Positions 24,428 through 35,626 of a stretch of DNA of 64,000 nucleotides are shown here, one piece after another. Under the pieces are notes generated by a model, which was given only the letters and a program-made list of their open reading frames with translations, did not search any database and was not told the DNA's origin. Numbering within the stretch: the stretch's first letter is position 1; every line of letters starts with the position of its first letter. The DNA is from Absidia repens. Taxonomy: Eukaryota; Mucoromycota; Mucoromycetes; Mucorales; Cunninghamellaceae. The position numbers were made by a program, and so were the translations under genes. The stretch lies in contig MCGE01000022.1 in NCBI GenBank assembly GCA_002105175.1, positions 558,001 through 622,000 on the forward strand, in the 5' to 3' direction.

Positions 24428-25504
24428 ATGAATTTTTTAAACGTTGCGAAACCATTTGCCACAGCGGCCACTCGTCATACCTTTGTCCCTGGTAAAGAAC
24501 GAAAAAGAACAACTATAGCAAGCAAATTCATATATACTGACCTCTTTTTCTTTATTCTTCTTATTCTATGTATAGCTTCACGTTTGCTGGCTGCACCTAT
24601 GGGTAGCCAGTTAGCTCGTTTCAGCACTTCTTCCGTAACGAAACATGCTTCACCTCAAGATAAGAGCTTCCAATATCCCGGAAAAGCTCCTGGTGCTCTT
24701 GACGTCGCCGCTCGCCAACTTCTTTTGACTGAATTGATGCGTGGTATGTGGGTTGTCTTGGAACAATTCTTCCGTCCTCCTTACACCATCTTCTACCCTT
24801 TTGAAAAGGGTGCACTCTCTCCTCGTTTCCGTGGTGAACATGCTCTTCGTCGTTACCCTACTGGTAAGTTCTGCAGTGACAATAGATTTCGGAAACGGGA
24901 AACCGACTCTCTTACTCTTATTTTTTTTATAGGTGAAGAACGATGTATTGCTTGCAAGTTATGTGAAGCTATCTGTCCTGCTCAAGCTATCACCATTGAA
25001 GCCGAACCTCGTGATGATGGAGCTCGTCGTACTACTCGTTATGATATTGATATGACCAAGTGCATGTAAGGACGAAGGCTTTTTTTTATGTGAGGGATAT
25101 ATTATTGACACTAACATTTTTTTTTTTTTTTTTATGACTTACCTCCAATAGTTACTGTGGTTTCTGTCAAGAAGCTTGTCCAGGTATGACAAAGATCACG
25201 CATCCCCCACAAAGAAATGAATCATCCTTTTTTAGAAAGCTGAAATACTAACCGATTTATACTTTTTTTAGTGGATGCTATCGTCGAAGGTCCTAACTAC
25301 GAATACATTACCGAAACTCACGAAGAATTACTTTATAACAAGGAAAAGCTTTTGGCTAACGGTGACAAGTGGGAAGTAGAAATCGCCAGGTAAAAAAAAG
25401 CACTTCCATTAACGTGATAATGTCTGAACAAAAGGGACTGGTGTCTGATTATATATTTATATATTATGCATAGAAACTTGCAAGCTGAAACCCCTTATCG
25501 TTAA
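24428..25504 (+). CDS. NDUFS8: NADH:ubiquinone oxidoreductase TYKY subunit (complex I)
   Basis: Exons 24428-24491, 24576-24863, 24933-25065, 25152-25183, 25272-25389 and 25474-25504 give 221 aa, normal for the family. Residues 1-45 form a mitochondrial presequence ([17 protein letters not shown]...). Two ferredoxin-type 4Fe-4S motifs are present, [12 protein letters not shown] and [12 protein letters not shown], holding clusters N6a and N6b on the electron path to ubiquinone. The second motif is split by two introns, with a 32-nt exon between them. The C-terminus is conserved ([14 protein letters not shown]). The ATG at 24428 is taken because longer frames upstream have no ATG and run through the shared promoter. 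Confidence 0.97.
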
Positions 25505-25845
25505 GAAGATTGGGCCAAAGTTGACCCATTCGCTCACGCCACATTTTTCTTACCCTGACCTACTATCTATCCCTTTTATTGTTATCATCATCATTATTAT
25601 TACCTTTTGCCATCGATCCTTTTTATCTTAGTATATCTCCCCCTTTTTGTCTAGAAAAAAAAAATACAGCTCCAATAGCAACTGTGATGGTTTTATTTTA
25701 CATTTAGATCATGTCAATAAATATACATCATTTTGTTTGAATCTCAATTTGTCAGGCCAAAAATAAATGCCTGTTTCCATTTTAAAGCTCCACTCCTTTT
25801 TCTTTTCATTTGCCTTTTTCTTCCCAACTTTTTTTTTTTTTTTTT

Positions 25846-26754
25846 ATGAAACTGAGATTCTCTTCCCTATTTTTATGCTCACAGGCACTTCCATTCTACT
25901 TCCTTCTACTACTTGGCCAAGGTTGTCGATCCATTTTTGTATCAGCAGATGAACACAATCATAAAGTACATTATATGAAAATACATCTTCCACCGCGTCA
26001 TCTATTACAGCTACTAACCTACTTACTTGTTCTCTTTTCCTTTTGGTTTGAACAACAATAGTATGCTGAACAAGATGAAGTAGTGGCTTGGATGAATACA
26101 GTGGGCCCAATTTACAACACACAAGAAACGTACCCCTATTATCAATTACCATTTTGTCGTGGAGTTGGCCAACTGGAACATCGCCATGAAACGTTGGGTG
26201 AAGCTCTCCAAGGTCTGGATCTTGTGAACTCTGGTATACCAATGCGCTATTTACGTAAGTGACTTAAAGAAGTGCGTGTATGCTGTTGGATGAAAGAAAG
26301 AGCTTGAGACTAACTATTGCTGTTTTTACTTTTGTCACAGAACCTGTTGATCGGAAGCCCATTTGCAAAACAAAGTTGAGCCAAGAAACCAAGGATGCTT
26401 TTGCCGACGCTATTCGCCAACAATACTGGTTTAGTATGTTTATAGGTAAGTAGTATTCAAAGAACATGGAGAGCGGGAAGCTGTACTGAATATATATACA
26501 TTTAATATTTACATCACACTGTTTAGATGACCTACCTATCAGTGCTCGGGTAGGGGACGATGCCATTCACAACATAATTTTTGACGAAGTCGACGCAAAA
26601 GGCGATCTCAGATCTGAAATACACACACCTCTGTTTCTCCACAAAGCATTTACCATAGAATACAATGGCGACCGGGTAAGTATGAAACTACGTATATGTT
26701 TATGAACAAATCACCCCCCCCCCCCAACGGACTAGGATATCATTCATTCATCAT

Positions 26755-26797
<43 letters not shown>

Positions 26798-28373
26798 TTG
26801 TGTAGATCATATCGGTATCACTCGATCAACAAGACCCTATTGATCTCGAAGGAGACACACCTACGGAAATTACGTTTACTTACTCTGTATCCTGGAAACC
26901 AACGGATACTTTATTTGAAGATCGATTCAGCCGATTATTGGAAGCATCCTTTTTCGAACACAATGTAAACCGAACAAAAATAAGCTATCCGAGTAAATTG
27001 TTGGACTCACTCTATTTTTTTCTTTTCTTAATAGGTACATTGGCTCTCCATTTGTAGTTCCTTTATGATGGTGCTGTTTTTGACAGGGATGGTGTCCATT
27101 ATCTTATTACGTACGGTGAAAAGGGACTTTTCAAGATATGATCGGGAAGAAGAAGGTCTTGATGACTTTGTAAGTTTTGGGCAACCGGGCGTATACATTG
27201 ATTTATATTTTCTGATGAAATGCTAACTTTTTTTTTTGTGATGTAGGATCGTGATCTTGGCGACGAAGGATATGGATGGAAACAAGTTCATGGCGATGTC
27301 TTTCGGCAACCTCCTCATCTGATGCTCATGTCTGCGTTTATTGGCTCAGGCAGTCAGTTGGCGGTGATGGGCCTTGTGATGATTATCTATATCATATGGG
27401 GCCAGTCTTACTCGGAACGTGCAACAATCATGACGGCAAGTGTTGCTGTTTACACCATGACAGCGCTTGTGTCCGGTTATACCAGTGCCAAGTTTTATGC
27501 GACCTATGGTGGAAAGGAATGGGTACGGAACGTGATCTTGACAGCTGTCCTCTTTCCTGTGGCTGGTGGAGTGATTGGTGGCTATATCAACACATTGGCG
27601 ATCTACTACTCAAGTTCGCGCGCGGTTCCCTTTATGGCATTATTCTCGGTGATTGCTCTTTGGATTTTGGTTGTGTTCCCCTTGACGATTTTCGGTGCCA
27701 TTATTGCCAGACGCTGGGGATCTGCTGCGGGACATGCTCATTTGGAATTCCCTTGTCGTATCAATCCCATCCCAAGACCCATCCCTGAAAAACTATGGTA
27801 CCAAGAACCATTGGCGATTGCTGCTTTGGGTGGAATCTTGCCATTTGCCTCTATTTTTATTGAAATGTATTTTATCTTTACTTCTTTCTGGACATACAAG
27901 ATTTATTATGTTTATGGCTTTATGTTTCTGGTCTTTTTAATTCTTTTGGTGGTCAGTGCTTGCGTGTCTATTGTAAGCACCTACTTTTTACTCAATTCTG
28001 AAGATCATCGATGGTAAGCGAAGATATACATAAACAAAGATGGAATAGCTAATAATTATTATTTTTTATTTCTAGGCACTGGGTCAGTTTTATGTCATGT
28101 GCTTCAACTTCAATCTATATCTATCTATATGCGACCTATTACTATTTCACAAAGACAAAGTAAGTACCGATAAAGAAAAAACAAGGCAAATGTAAGGCGT
28201 ATTAATTTAATTTTAACCTGGTTTTTAGAATGACAGGGACTTTCCAAACAAGCTTTTATTTCGGATACACTGGCTTACTGTGCCTTGGCATGTTTTGTAT
28301 GCTTGGATTTGTTGGTCACTCCGCCGGACATTGGTTTGTGAAGAAAATATATCAAAATGTCAAAATAGATTAG
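25846..28373 (+). CDS. TM9SF3: transmembrane 9 superfamily protein, TM9SF3-like
   Basis: Nine exons (25846-25965, 26062-26254, 26341-26445, 26527-26675, 26806-26964, 27035-27169, 27247-28013, 28076-28159, 28229-28373) encode 618 aa. A signal peptide (1 to about 32) is followed by a lumenal domain (to about 242) with [10 protein letters not shown] and ETLGEALQG, then nine membrane segments. Hallmarks are [36 protein letters not shown] (here [12 protein letters not shown]) and [11 protein letters not shown]. The C-terminus KIYQNVKID carries the KxD-type COPI/Golgi-retention signal of the family. It acts in the Golgi/endosomes in membrane-protein sorting and glycine-rich TM segment handling. The fourth intron contains a C13 run and a T40 run (26713-26796), which are error-prone sites. 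Confidence 0.96.
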
Positions 28374-28784
28374 CCCTCCCCCTCTCTCTCTCTTCCTTTT
28401 ATTAGTCACTATGCAACACACATACACCACCATCCATATTATTGTTTTATTATATCTATTCTTTTAAAGTCACTCAATAAATTATTATTATTATTATCCA
28501 TTGTTATATGTATTGATTTTGTTTTATTACAATCATACCTTTGATTTTGGAAGCGGCCAATGAAGCACTTAGAGCCAAGCAAATGGTTAAGTACGGCCAC
28601 CGCTCATTGGATATCTGAAGCTCCGAAAGTTCATCTTTTTTCTTTCTCTTTTTTCTTTTTTTGTTACAAGCATCCCCTTCTCATTCTTTTGATATTCTTT
28701 ATTTTACACTCTCCCTCCCAATTATATAAAAAAACCTCATTCCCCTAAATATACTGTTATCCACTAGTCTCTCCTTAAATTTTG
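28374..28784. other. intergenic, TM9SF3-like / kexin
   Basis: TM9SF3-like 3' UTR with AATAAATTATTATT near 28475, then the T-rich kexin promoter with TATATAAAAAAAC near 28722. No gene. Confidence 0.5.
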
Positions 28785-31576
28785 ATGTATCTTTATTTTT
28801 GGGTAACACTCGCTTACCTGCTGGCACTGGTTCAGGCCACCACTGCCATCATCAAACGAGATCCTTCAAGACAATACTATACCCTCCATTTCCCCCAGGG
28901 CCATTTAGACGATGCTACGCATCACCATGCCAAACACATAGCTCGCTCTCTCGAAACTCGATACGAAGGTCCAGTAGGTGAACTGAAAACTTGGTTTGTG
29001 GTCTCTTCACCAATGACAGCAGTAATGAAACGCTCCACCACTACGAAGGACGACGACCCTATTGTTGCCTCTTTCCACCAACAAAACAACAACAATCCTC
29101 AACAAAAAGAAACATAGAGTCTGACATATGGTCCAAAGTACAACGTATTGACAAGCAAGTGTTGAAGAAACGCTCGAAAAGAGCAGTGATTCCCCGTGCA
29201 CCTGTTTTGGATTCTGGGAAACTTGTGTTTGAAGATGCTCAAAAGTCACTTGGTATCAAGGATCCGGGATTCACAGAACAATGGCATCTGGTAAGTCAAA
29301 GAAGACGGAGGGTCTAGTATATTGTTATACTGATTCGAAATTATTTCGAATTTTTTATTATTTAGGTCAATCAAGAAAATACTGGGAACGACATCAATGT
29401 TACTTCTGTTTGGAAACAAGGGGTGACCGGTAATGGAACCGTTGTGGCGATATTGGATGATGGATTGGATTATCAAAGCAGGGACTTGAAAGATAATTTT
29501 GTAAGTAACGCATTGTATACATCAATTGATTTCGTCTTTGCCTTTACTGATATATATCTATATTTATTCGTAGTATGCTGAAGGATCCTATGACTTTAAT
29601 GACCATGTTGATTTACCTACACCTATATTGTGGAATGATTACCATGGCACCCGATGTGCGGGTCAAATTGCTGCAGTGAAAAATGAAGCTTGTGGGGTGG
29701 GCATTGCTTATAATGCAAAAGTGTCTGGTAAGAAAAGATGACTACTGTATAAAAATAATTATATAAAAGCTATTATTAATCACCTCCTCGTTATTACATA
29801 GGTATTCGTATATTGTCTGGAGAAATCACAGATGTGGATGAAGCTGCGGCACTGAATTACAAGTACCAGGAAAATGATATCTTTTCATGTTCTTGGGGTC
29901 CTCCTGATGATGGTCAAACAATGGAAGCTCCTACTGGTATCTTGGCGGATGCGTTTGTCAATGGAATCGAAAATGGTCGTGATGGAAAAGGAACAGTATA
30001 TGTATTTGCAACTGGGAATGGTGGAAATGCCGGTGACAATTGCAACTTCGATGGATATACAAATAGCATTTACACAATTACTGTTGGTGCATTGGATCAT
30101 ACCGATCATCATCCGTCTTATGCTGAACGATGCTCGGCTCAACTCGTGGTGACTTATTCTAGTGGAGGTGGCAAATCAATCGTAAGTTAATAAAAACTGA
30201 ATGCATGTATGGAAAAAAGAAGAAAGGAATTGGTCACTTATTCAGTTATTATTTCGCAGTACACAACCAATCATGGGAATGAGGAATGTACAGATATTCA
30301 TGGAGGCACATCGGCTGCTGCACCTAATGCCGCTGGTATATTTGCATTGGTGCTGTCTGTCCGGCCCGACTTGACCTGGCGTGATATGCAACATCTGTGT
30401 GTTCAAACGGCACTGCCCATCAACCTGGATGATAACGATTGGAAAAAGCTACCTTCTGGACGAATGTATAACCACAAATATGGGTATGGGAAACTGGATA
30501 CATGGGCCATCATTGAAGCTGCCAAGGTGTTCAAGAATGTCAACAAGCAAACTTATTTGGAACTCCCGGTTAAAATGAACAAGACAAAGATTCCTGATAC
30601 CACTTCTGCCAAACACAAGAAACCTCTACGAAGCATTGTCCAAATCACGCAAGAAATGGTAGAAGCTACCGGCTTATCAAGGCTAGAACACATCACTGCT
30701 ACTGTGAACATTGAACATCAACGGCGCGGCGATATCCAAATTTTGCTTCAAAGTCCAAATAAGGTGGAATCTGAATTAGCAGCTGTTCGTGTGGGTGATA
30801 CTAGCTCCGATGGTATTCACAACTGGAAATTCATGACGGTGAAGCACTGGTAAGCTGATTGAAAGAAGACCTACAGAATAAGTCAAATGATTCGCTCATC
30901 ATTTTTTATGTGTGTATATAGGGAAGAGAGCCCTATTGGAAATTGGACATTATTAATCTATGACGAACATAATGCGAAATCCACTGGACATTTGTTGAAT
31001 TGGACAATGACTCTCTTTGGTGAAATGGATCCCCGTTTTCAAGGCGAACCGAACCATCAACCTGCTGTCAACCATGATACCACCAATGAAAACACTACCT
31101 CGATCATCAATACCTCCACTCCCTCGGCAACATCAACACAAAGTGTAGATACACAAGCGCCAGCTCGCCCAACAAGGGTTAAACCAACCACTTCCTCCTC
31201 ATCATCAATCGATGCATCAGTTACACCAACAAGTCATATGAACGAAGATGATGAATCCGTATCGCCCGATGGATCAATTGACAACAATGAATCTGATGGC
31301 AGTGTGTTTATTTATGCATTTGTGGGCACAGGGGCGATCTTGGGCGTGGCGACGGCGATGTATCTCTGCAAGCGTAATCAATGGCGATCCCCGCCACCCG
31401 CTTTACCCCGTCAATCCTCGCGAGCGCCTATTATGGATTATGAATTTGACGAACTCAAGCCTGAAGAGGAAGACGAAGATGATGATGACGATAATGACGA
31501 AGGCGAATCAAGTGATGGTCGACCTCTATTATCCCAGCAACAACAACAACAACAACAAGAACATCAGAACCGGTGA
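28785..31576 (+). CDS. KEX2: kexin-type proprotein convertase (frame break in propeptide)
   Basis: Exons 28785-29290 (with a frame change), 29366-29500, 29574-29727, 29802-30181, 30260-30849 and 30922-31576. Order: signal peptide (MYLYFWVTLAYLLALVQA), propeptide ending in KKRSKR, S8 protease domain, P domain (NWTLLIYDEHNAKSTGHLLNW), Ser/Thr-rich stalk, one membrane segment (FIYAFVGTGAILGVATAMYL) and an acidic tail with YEFDEL resembling the TGN-retrieval signal. Catalytic residues are Asp in AILDDGLDY, His in DYHGTRCAG, oxyanion Asn in FATGNGGN and Ser in GGTSAAAP. It cleaves after KR/RR in the late Golgi. Between 28991 and 29117 the frame shifts and frame 1 hits TAG at 29115; either one base is missing in the CAA/A-rich stretch or a 98-nt intron (29022-29119) is spliced. 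Confidence 0.93.
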
Positions 31577-31818
31577 TCTGTCAAAATTTTTAGTTTAGAC
31601 TGTACAATCATATCATTTTGTAGTGTAGCATATTACTTTTATTGGGCGGTGATTCAAAAAAATTGTGACGACAAAAATAAACTGACCAACATGTCCACAT
31701 ATCTAACCCCAGCAATCTATTTCTCTTTTTTTTTTTTTTTTTTTTTCTTTCTGTATATCTTCTCCCCACTCTCTGTTGTGTTTTTTTTTTTTTTTTTTTT
31801 ACTTATAGTCGATCACAA

Positions 31819-32450
31819 ATGTCTACCATTTCCCTCAAGAGTGTTGTACAAAACTCCAAGTTCCTCTCTGGATTATTGAAACCTGCTGCCAAGGCCTATG
31901 CTGGTGCTGCTGGCTATCAACAAATCGGTAAGATTGTTTATCTGATACGAACTGTTTTCTAGTACTGTTACTTTTTTAGATTGTACATCAGCAAACGATA
32001 AATACGAAAATATTGGTCAAGGAAATCGATTTAGGATATAATGCTAATTATATTTCAATATGTACTCGACGAAATATAGGTCTTAAATACGATGATTTGC
32101 TTGCCGAAGAAAGCCCTTTGGTCAAGGAAGCTCTCCGTCGTCTTGAAATTGCCGAACCCCGTCAAGCTTATGATCGTGCTTATCGTATCCGTGTAGCCAT
32201 GCAATGCTCTTTGTCTCACACCCTTTTACCTAAGGATCAATGGACTACTCACCAAACGGTAAGACTAACACTATGACGACAGTCTTAACAGATCCTTTTT
32301 TTCTTTTAAAAAAAAAAAAAATTACTCACCAATCATTATTTGCTTGTTTTGCAGGATGTCAGATACCTCCAACCTTATATTGATCAAGTGGATGCTGAAT
32401 TCGCTGAACGTGAAGCCTTTGATAACATCAAGTTTACTGCCAAACATTAG
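31819..32450 (+). CDS. QCR7: cytochrome bc1 complex subunit 7 (UQCRB/Qcr7)
   Basis: Exons 31819-31927, 32080-32258 and 32355-32450 encode 127 aa, the usual size. Conserved text includes GLKYDDLLAEESPLVKEALRRL, RAYRIRVAMQCSLSHTLLPK and DVRYLQPYIDQVDAEFAERE. Qcr7 is a matrix-facing subunit of complex III that contacts cytochrome b and is needed early in assembly. It has no cleavable presequence, as in yeast. T-rich runs at 31720-31800 precede the start. Confidence 0.96.
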
Positions 32451-32752
32451 AATAGCTTTTTATACATTTAGTTTATTATTATTATTATTAGCCACTCCCC
32501 TTCAATCAATCAAATAAAAATATCGATCATTTTATAAACTGTACAATTCCATTGTCTCCATTTTTATATGCATGTCATTATCATCATTTTGGTCAATAAA
32601 AGCTTAGAATGATTTGTTAAAAATGAATCATATCGGTTACAATTGCCGTTACTCATTTACCCGTGCTTATGACAAAAATAGCAAGTTTTTCTATCAAAAT
32701 TTTAAAAAAATGCGCCTTGTCAGCATCAATCATTCGCAAGTGCGTCCCCCCT

Positions 32753-32755
<3 letters not shown>

Positions 32756-32792
<37 letters not shown>

Positions 32793-32846
32793 GATATAAA
32801 GGGACTTCCTTTCTTCTTCTTCTTCTTCTTCTTCTTCTTCTTCTTC
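32756..32846 (+). repeat. T36 run and (TTC)n before the F-box gene
   Basis: An uninterrupted T36 (32756-32791) is followed by GGATATAAAG and about twelve TTC units (32811-32846), ending some 58 bp before the F-box ATG. It may act as a pyrimidine-rich core promoter; its length is unstable by nature. Confidence 0.85.
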
Positions 32847-32903
32847 TACTTTTACCCATCTCTCCCTAAGTTTTATATGATTCATTCTCTCCTCACCTAA
32901 AAT

Positions 32904-34337
32904 ATGCATCCTTTTTTTAATCTTCCTTATGAAATTCATGACCTGATACTCACTCGCCTTCCTCAACCAGTCCTCGCTCAACTCTGTTTAGTCAATCAAC
33001 AAAGTTACAACCTCTGTCTGCCTCTTCTCTATCGCAATGTCCATATAAAGATTCGGAAACAATTGGGCCAACTGAACAAGGGCCTACAGCGCTCGCCTTA
33101 TCTTGCACAAGTTGTTAGGAAACATACACAACACTTGACCTTAACTTGTCGCCAGAGCAGCTTCCAGTGGCTCATCAGCAATGCTCAAATAAAATGGTAC
33201 CGCCAGTCCATGCCCAGTCTGACGACATTGACTCTGCGCGATTTTCCCGTCCTTCCTATTGAACGTGTGGCACCCTTTCTGACTGAGTTGGCATCGCTAG
33301 AAACTCTCTGCTTCCGATACTGCAATCTCGTCTCTCTTCATCAACCTGAATCCTATATTCCGATGTTACCCGAAGACCATTCTCACACAAGCATCTACCA
33401 ATTACCTGCCTCTTACTACTACTACAACACGACCAACCCTATCACTATCGCCGCCACCGCCACCAAGGGGTCAATGTCACCTGAAGGGGGTGTCCCTCCT
33501 CAACATTCTGCAGTAAAAACCTTGATCCTTGATTGGACCGATTTTTCAGCTACTGCCATTGACAATTTATTGCACAGACTGCCATGTCTTGGGTTTGTTT
33601 CCTTTGGTGCGAATCACAACCGAATCAAAAATGCGAACAATGTCGCCTTGACGTCACTGAAACACCACTGCCAACATATCCACTCTCTCAAGGTTGCTTT
33701 ACAACAAATCCACCCATTAATGCTGCCACTGCTGATTGAACACTATGGGCCACAACTGCGTCAACTGGATATACAATGTCAAGACACTACCACATTGAAA
33801 ACCGTCGCTCAATATGCAACCAAGGTGGAACAATTAGTGATACATGCCGTGGGAAGCATCCAACAGCAACCGCAACAACAACAACAACAACAACAGGATG
33901 CTGCTGATAATGATGACGATGATGACGATGATGATTGGACTTTGGAGGAGGTCAAGGACGACGATGAAGACGATGACAACCAACGACCATTATCATTAGA
34001 CGCTAGTAGCAGGATGAGGATTGATCGCAAAACAGCAGCCGTGTTGGGTTCGGATGGAATCGAAGGAATTGTACGACAGTGCGGCGAATTGACGCATATG
34101 GAAATGATCAGTTGGGGCCTACGGGACATTCCCTCCGTCATTCTTCGTGCCATGGCGCATCGGCGGAAACAGCAACGATTACAAGCTTCTTTTAATCAAT
34201 CGGATTATGCAACGACAAGAACAGACCCATCCTGGCACCATCACCGCTCCCTCATGTCGACGTGGTCGGAAAAGGCTTCTTTGGCTTTGGATGGCGATCT
34301 CTTGGCTGAAATCCGGACCTTATTTGTTTGTGTTTGA
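32904..34337 (+). CDS. F-box protein with LRR-like repeats
   Basis: A single exon of 477 aa, which is rare here among genes of this size. Residues 1-50 (MHPFFNLPYEIHDLILTRL...CLVNQQSYNLCLPLLYRNV) are an F-box, the Skp1-binding part of SCF ubiquitin ligases. The middle contains irregular leucine-rich segments (SLTTLTLRDFPVLP, LETLCFRYCNLVSL, LRQLDIQCQD). Residues about 320-355 hold a Q-run and a long Asp/Glu tract. Such proteins pick substrates for ubiquitination; the target is unknown. The end LAEIRTLFVCV may be followed by an unrecognised intron, so the stop is slightly uncertain. Confidence 0.8.
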   Translation: MHPFFNLPYEIHDLILTRLPQPVLAQLCLVNQQSYNLCLPLLYRNVHIKIRKQLGQLNKGLQRSPYLAQVVRKHTQHLTLTCRQSSFQWLISNAQIKWYRQSMPSLTTLTLRDFPVLPIERVAPFLTELASLETLCFRYCNLVSLHQPESYIPMLPEDHSHTSIYQLPASYYYYNTTNPITIAATATKGSMSPEGGVPPQHSAVKTLILDWTDFSATAIDNLLHRLPCLGFVSFGANHNRIKNANNVALTSLKHHCQHIHSLKVALQQIHPLMLPLLIEHYGPQLRQLDIQCQDTTTLKTVAQYATKVEQLVIHAVGSIQQQPQQQQQQQQDAADNDDDDDDDDWTLEEVKDDDEDDDNQRPLSLDASSRMRIDRKTAAVLGSDGIEGIVRQCGELTHMEMISWGLRDIPSVILRAMAHRRKQQRLQASFNQSDYATTRTDPSWHHHRSLMSTWSEKASLALDGDLLAEIRTLFVCV

Positions 34338-35033
34338 TACATATTGTGTGCGTGTGTGTATATATACAATAGGGCTGCAACCGCACAGACCCCCCTCCCC
34401 CAATCTTGTATTTTTAGTGCCTCAGTTTTTTATTTTTACCCCAATCATATACATTTTTTTTTTTTGTTATCTTTTTTTTTTTTACTTGCATTCCCACACT
34501 CAACTTTTTTTATATCTGCTTAGTTATTCCTTATCTTTCTTATATTATTCCCTCCTCATTCATTTATTCATATCTCTTTCTTTTTAGTTGATTATATTTC
34601 TTCAAATAAAAAAAAATATATATTATTGCCCTCATGATGATGTCTCTCTTTTTTTTTATTTTGTGTGTAGTATTTGATTTATGGTTTACGATGCTTTGGT
34701 TACACGGATGAGCTTCCGATGATAAATGGCCATTGTGGATGATGTTTTTTGAGATGCGCATGATTTTCATCAATCATTTTAGAGTTACAATATCCTATTA
34801 TGACCAGTCTAAATCTCCACTCCTTTCATTTTCCCTCACTTCCATATATATCTACTCATCGTCCCTATTTTTTATTATTATTACGTATGATATTTCATTC
34901 AATAAACAAAATGGTGACTTCTAATATATATTCACAGTATGATTGTGCGTGATATGTTTTCATAACTTCCAGTGTTGTCCTCTACACTAGTAGACACTTG
35001 ACTCATAGTTACCTCATCTTTTTTTTTCTGCAC

Positions 35034-35071
<38 letters not shown>

Positions 35072-35229
35072 ACACACACACACAGGGTGTATTCATTCGC
35101 CATAGCAATGAGCATGACAATTGAGCAGAACCTGCCTTACTGCCAGATCCTCTTTTTCATGAGGTCACATACTCATGTATAACCCATTCAACAAGACAAT
35201 TAGACATATAAGAGAGACTAGCGTTAAAA
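34338..35229. other. intergenic with (CA)n microsatellite
   Basis: F-box 3' UTR, T-rich DNA and an interrupted (CA)n tract at 35033-35085. From about 35170 the outer end of the next repeat copy begins (CCCATTCAACAAGACAATTAG). Confidence 0.6.
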
Positions 35230-35565
35230 AGACCAGATATGTTTTATTCAAACGTAGATATTAACTATGACACTAACACTGAGCTAATCTAATAAAGGTT
35301 CCATAGAACTAAACAAAGATGAAGTCTAACCTATTTGCGATCCTTAATCCCACATTCTAAATGGAAGGGTTTCCCCAAGCATGTTTGTATTGCATTTTAC
35401 ATTCTTCAAAGTGTCCCTGATTCAAGTTCTACATTAGTTCAAAATCACCATCACATCATTGAAATTTTCAATGAAGAACAAAAAAAAAAAAAAAAAAAAA
35501 AGAGAAAGAGAAAAAAGGGAAAGCTGACAAAAAATATATATATATAATCACGTTGGCGGAGTGTG
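35230..35565 (-). repeat. dispersed repeat, copy 5, abutting ACOT9-like gene
   Basis: Minus copy, same orientation as the thioesterase gene, whose stop lies about 60 bp upstream of the repeat head (CACGTTGGCGGAGTGTG on the plus strand near 35550). It keeps TTTGAATAAAACA (complement of 35239-35251) and may provide the gene's poly(A) signal. An A/G tract at 35478-35525 replaces the pyrimidine tract. Confidence 0.8.
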
Positions 35566-35626
35566 AATGTTGAAAAACACCATCCATTGTTTTTTTTTTG
35601 TTTTATTTGGCCATTTTTATTCAGTA

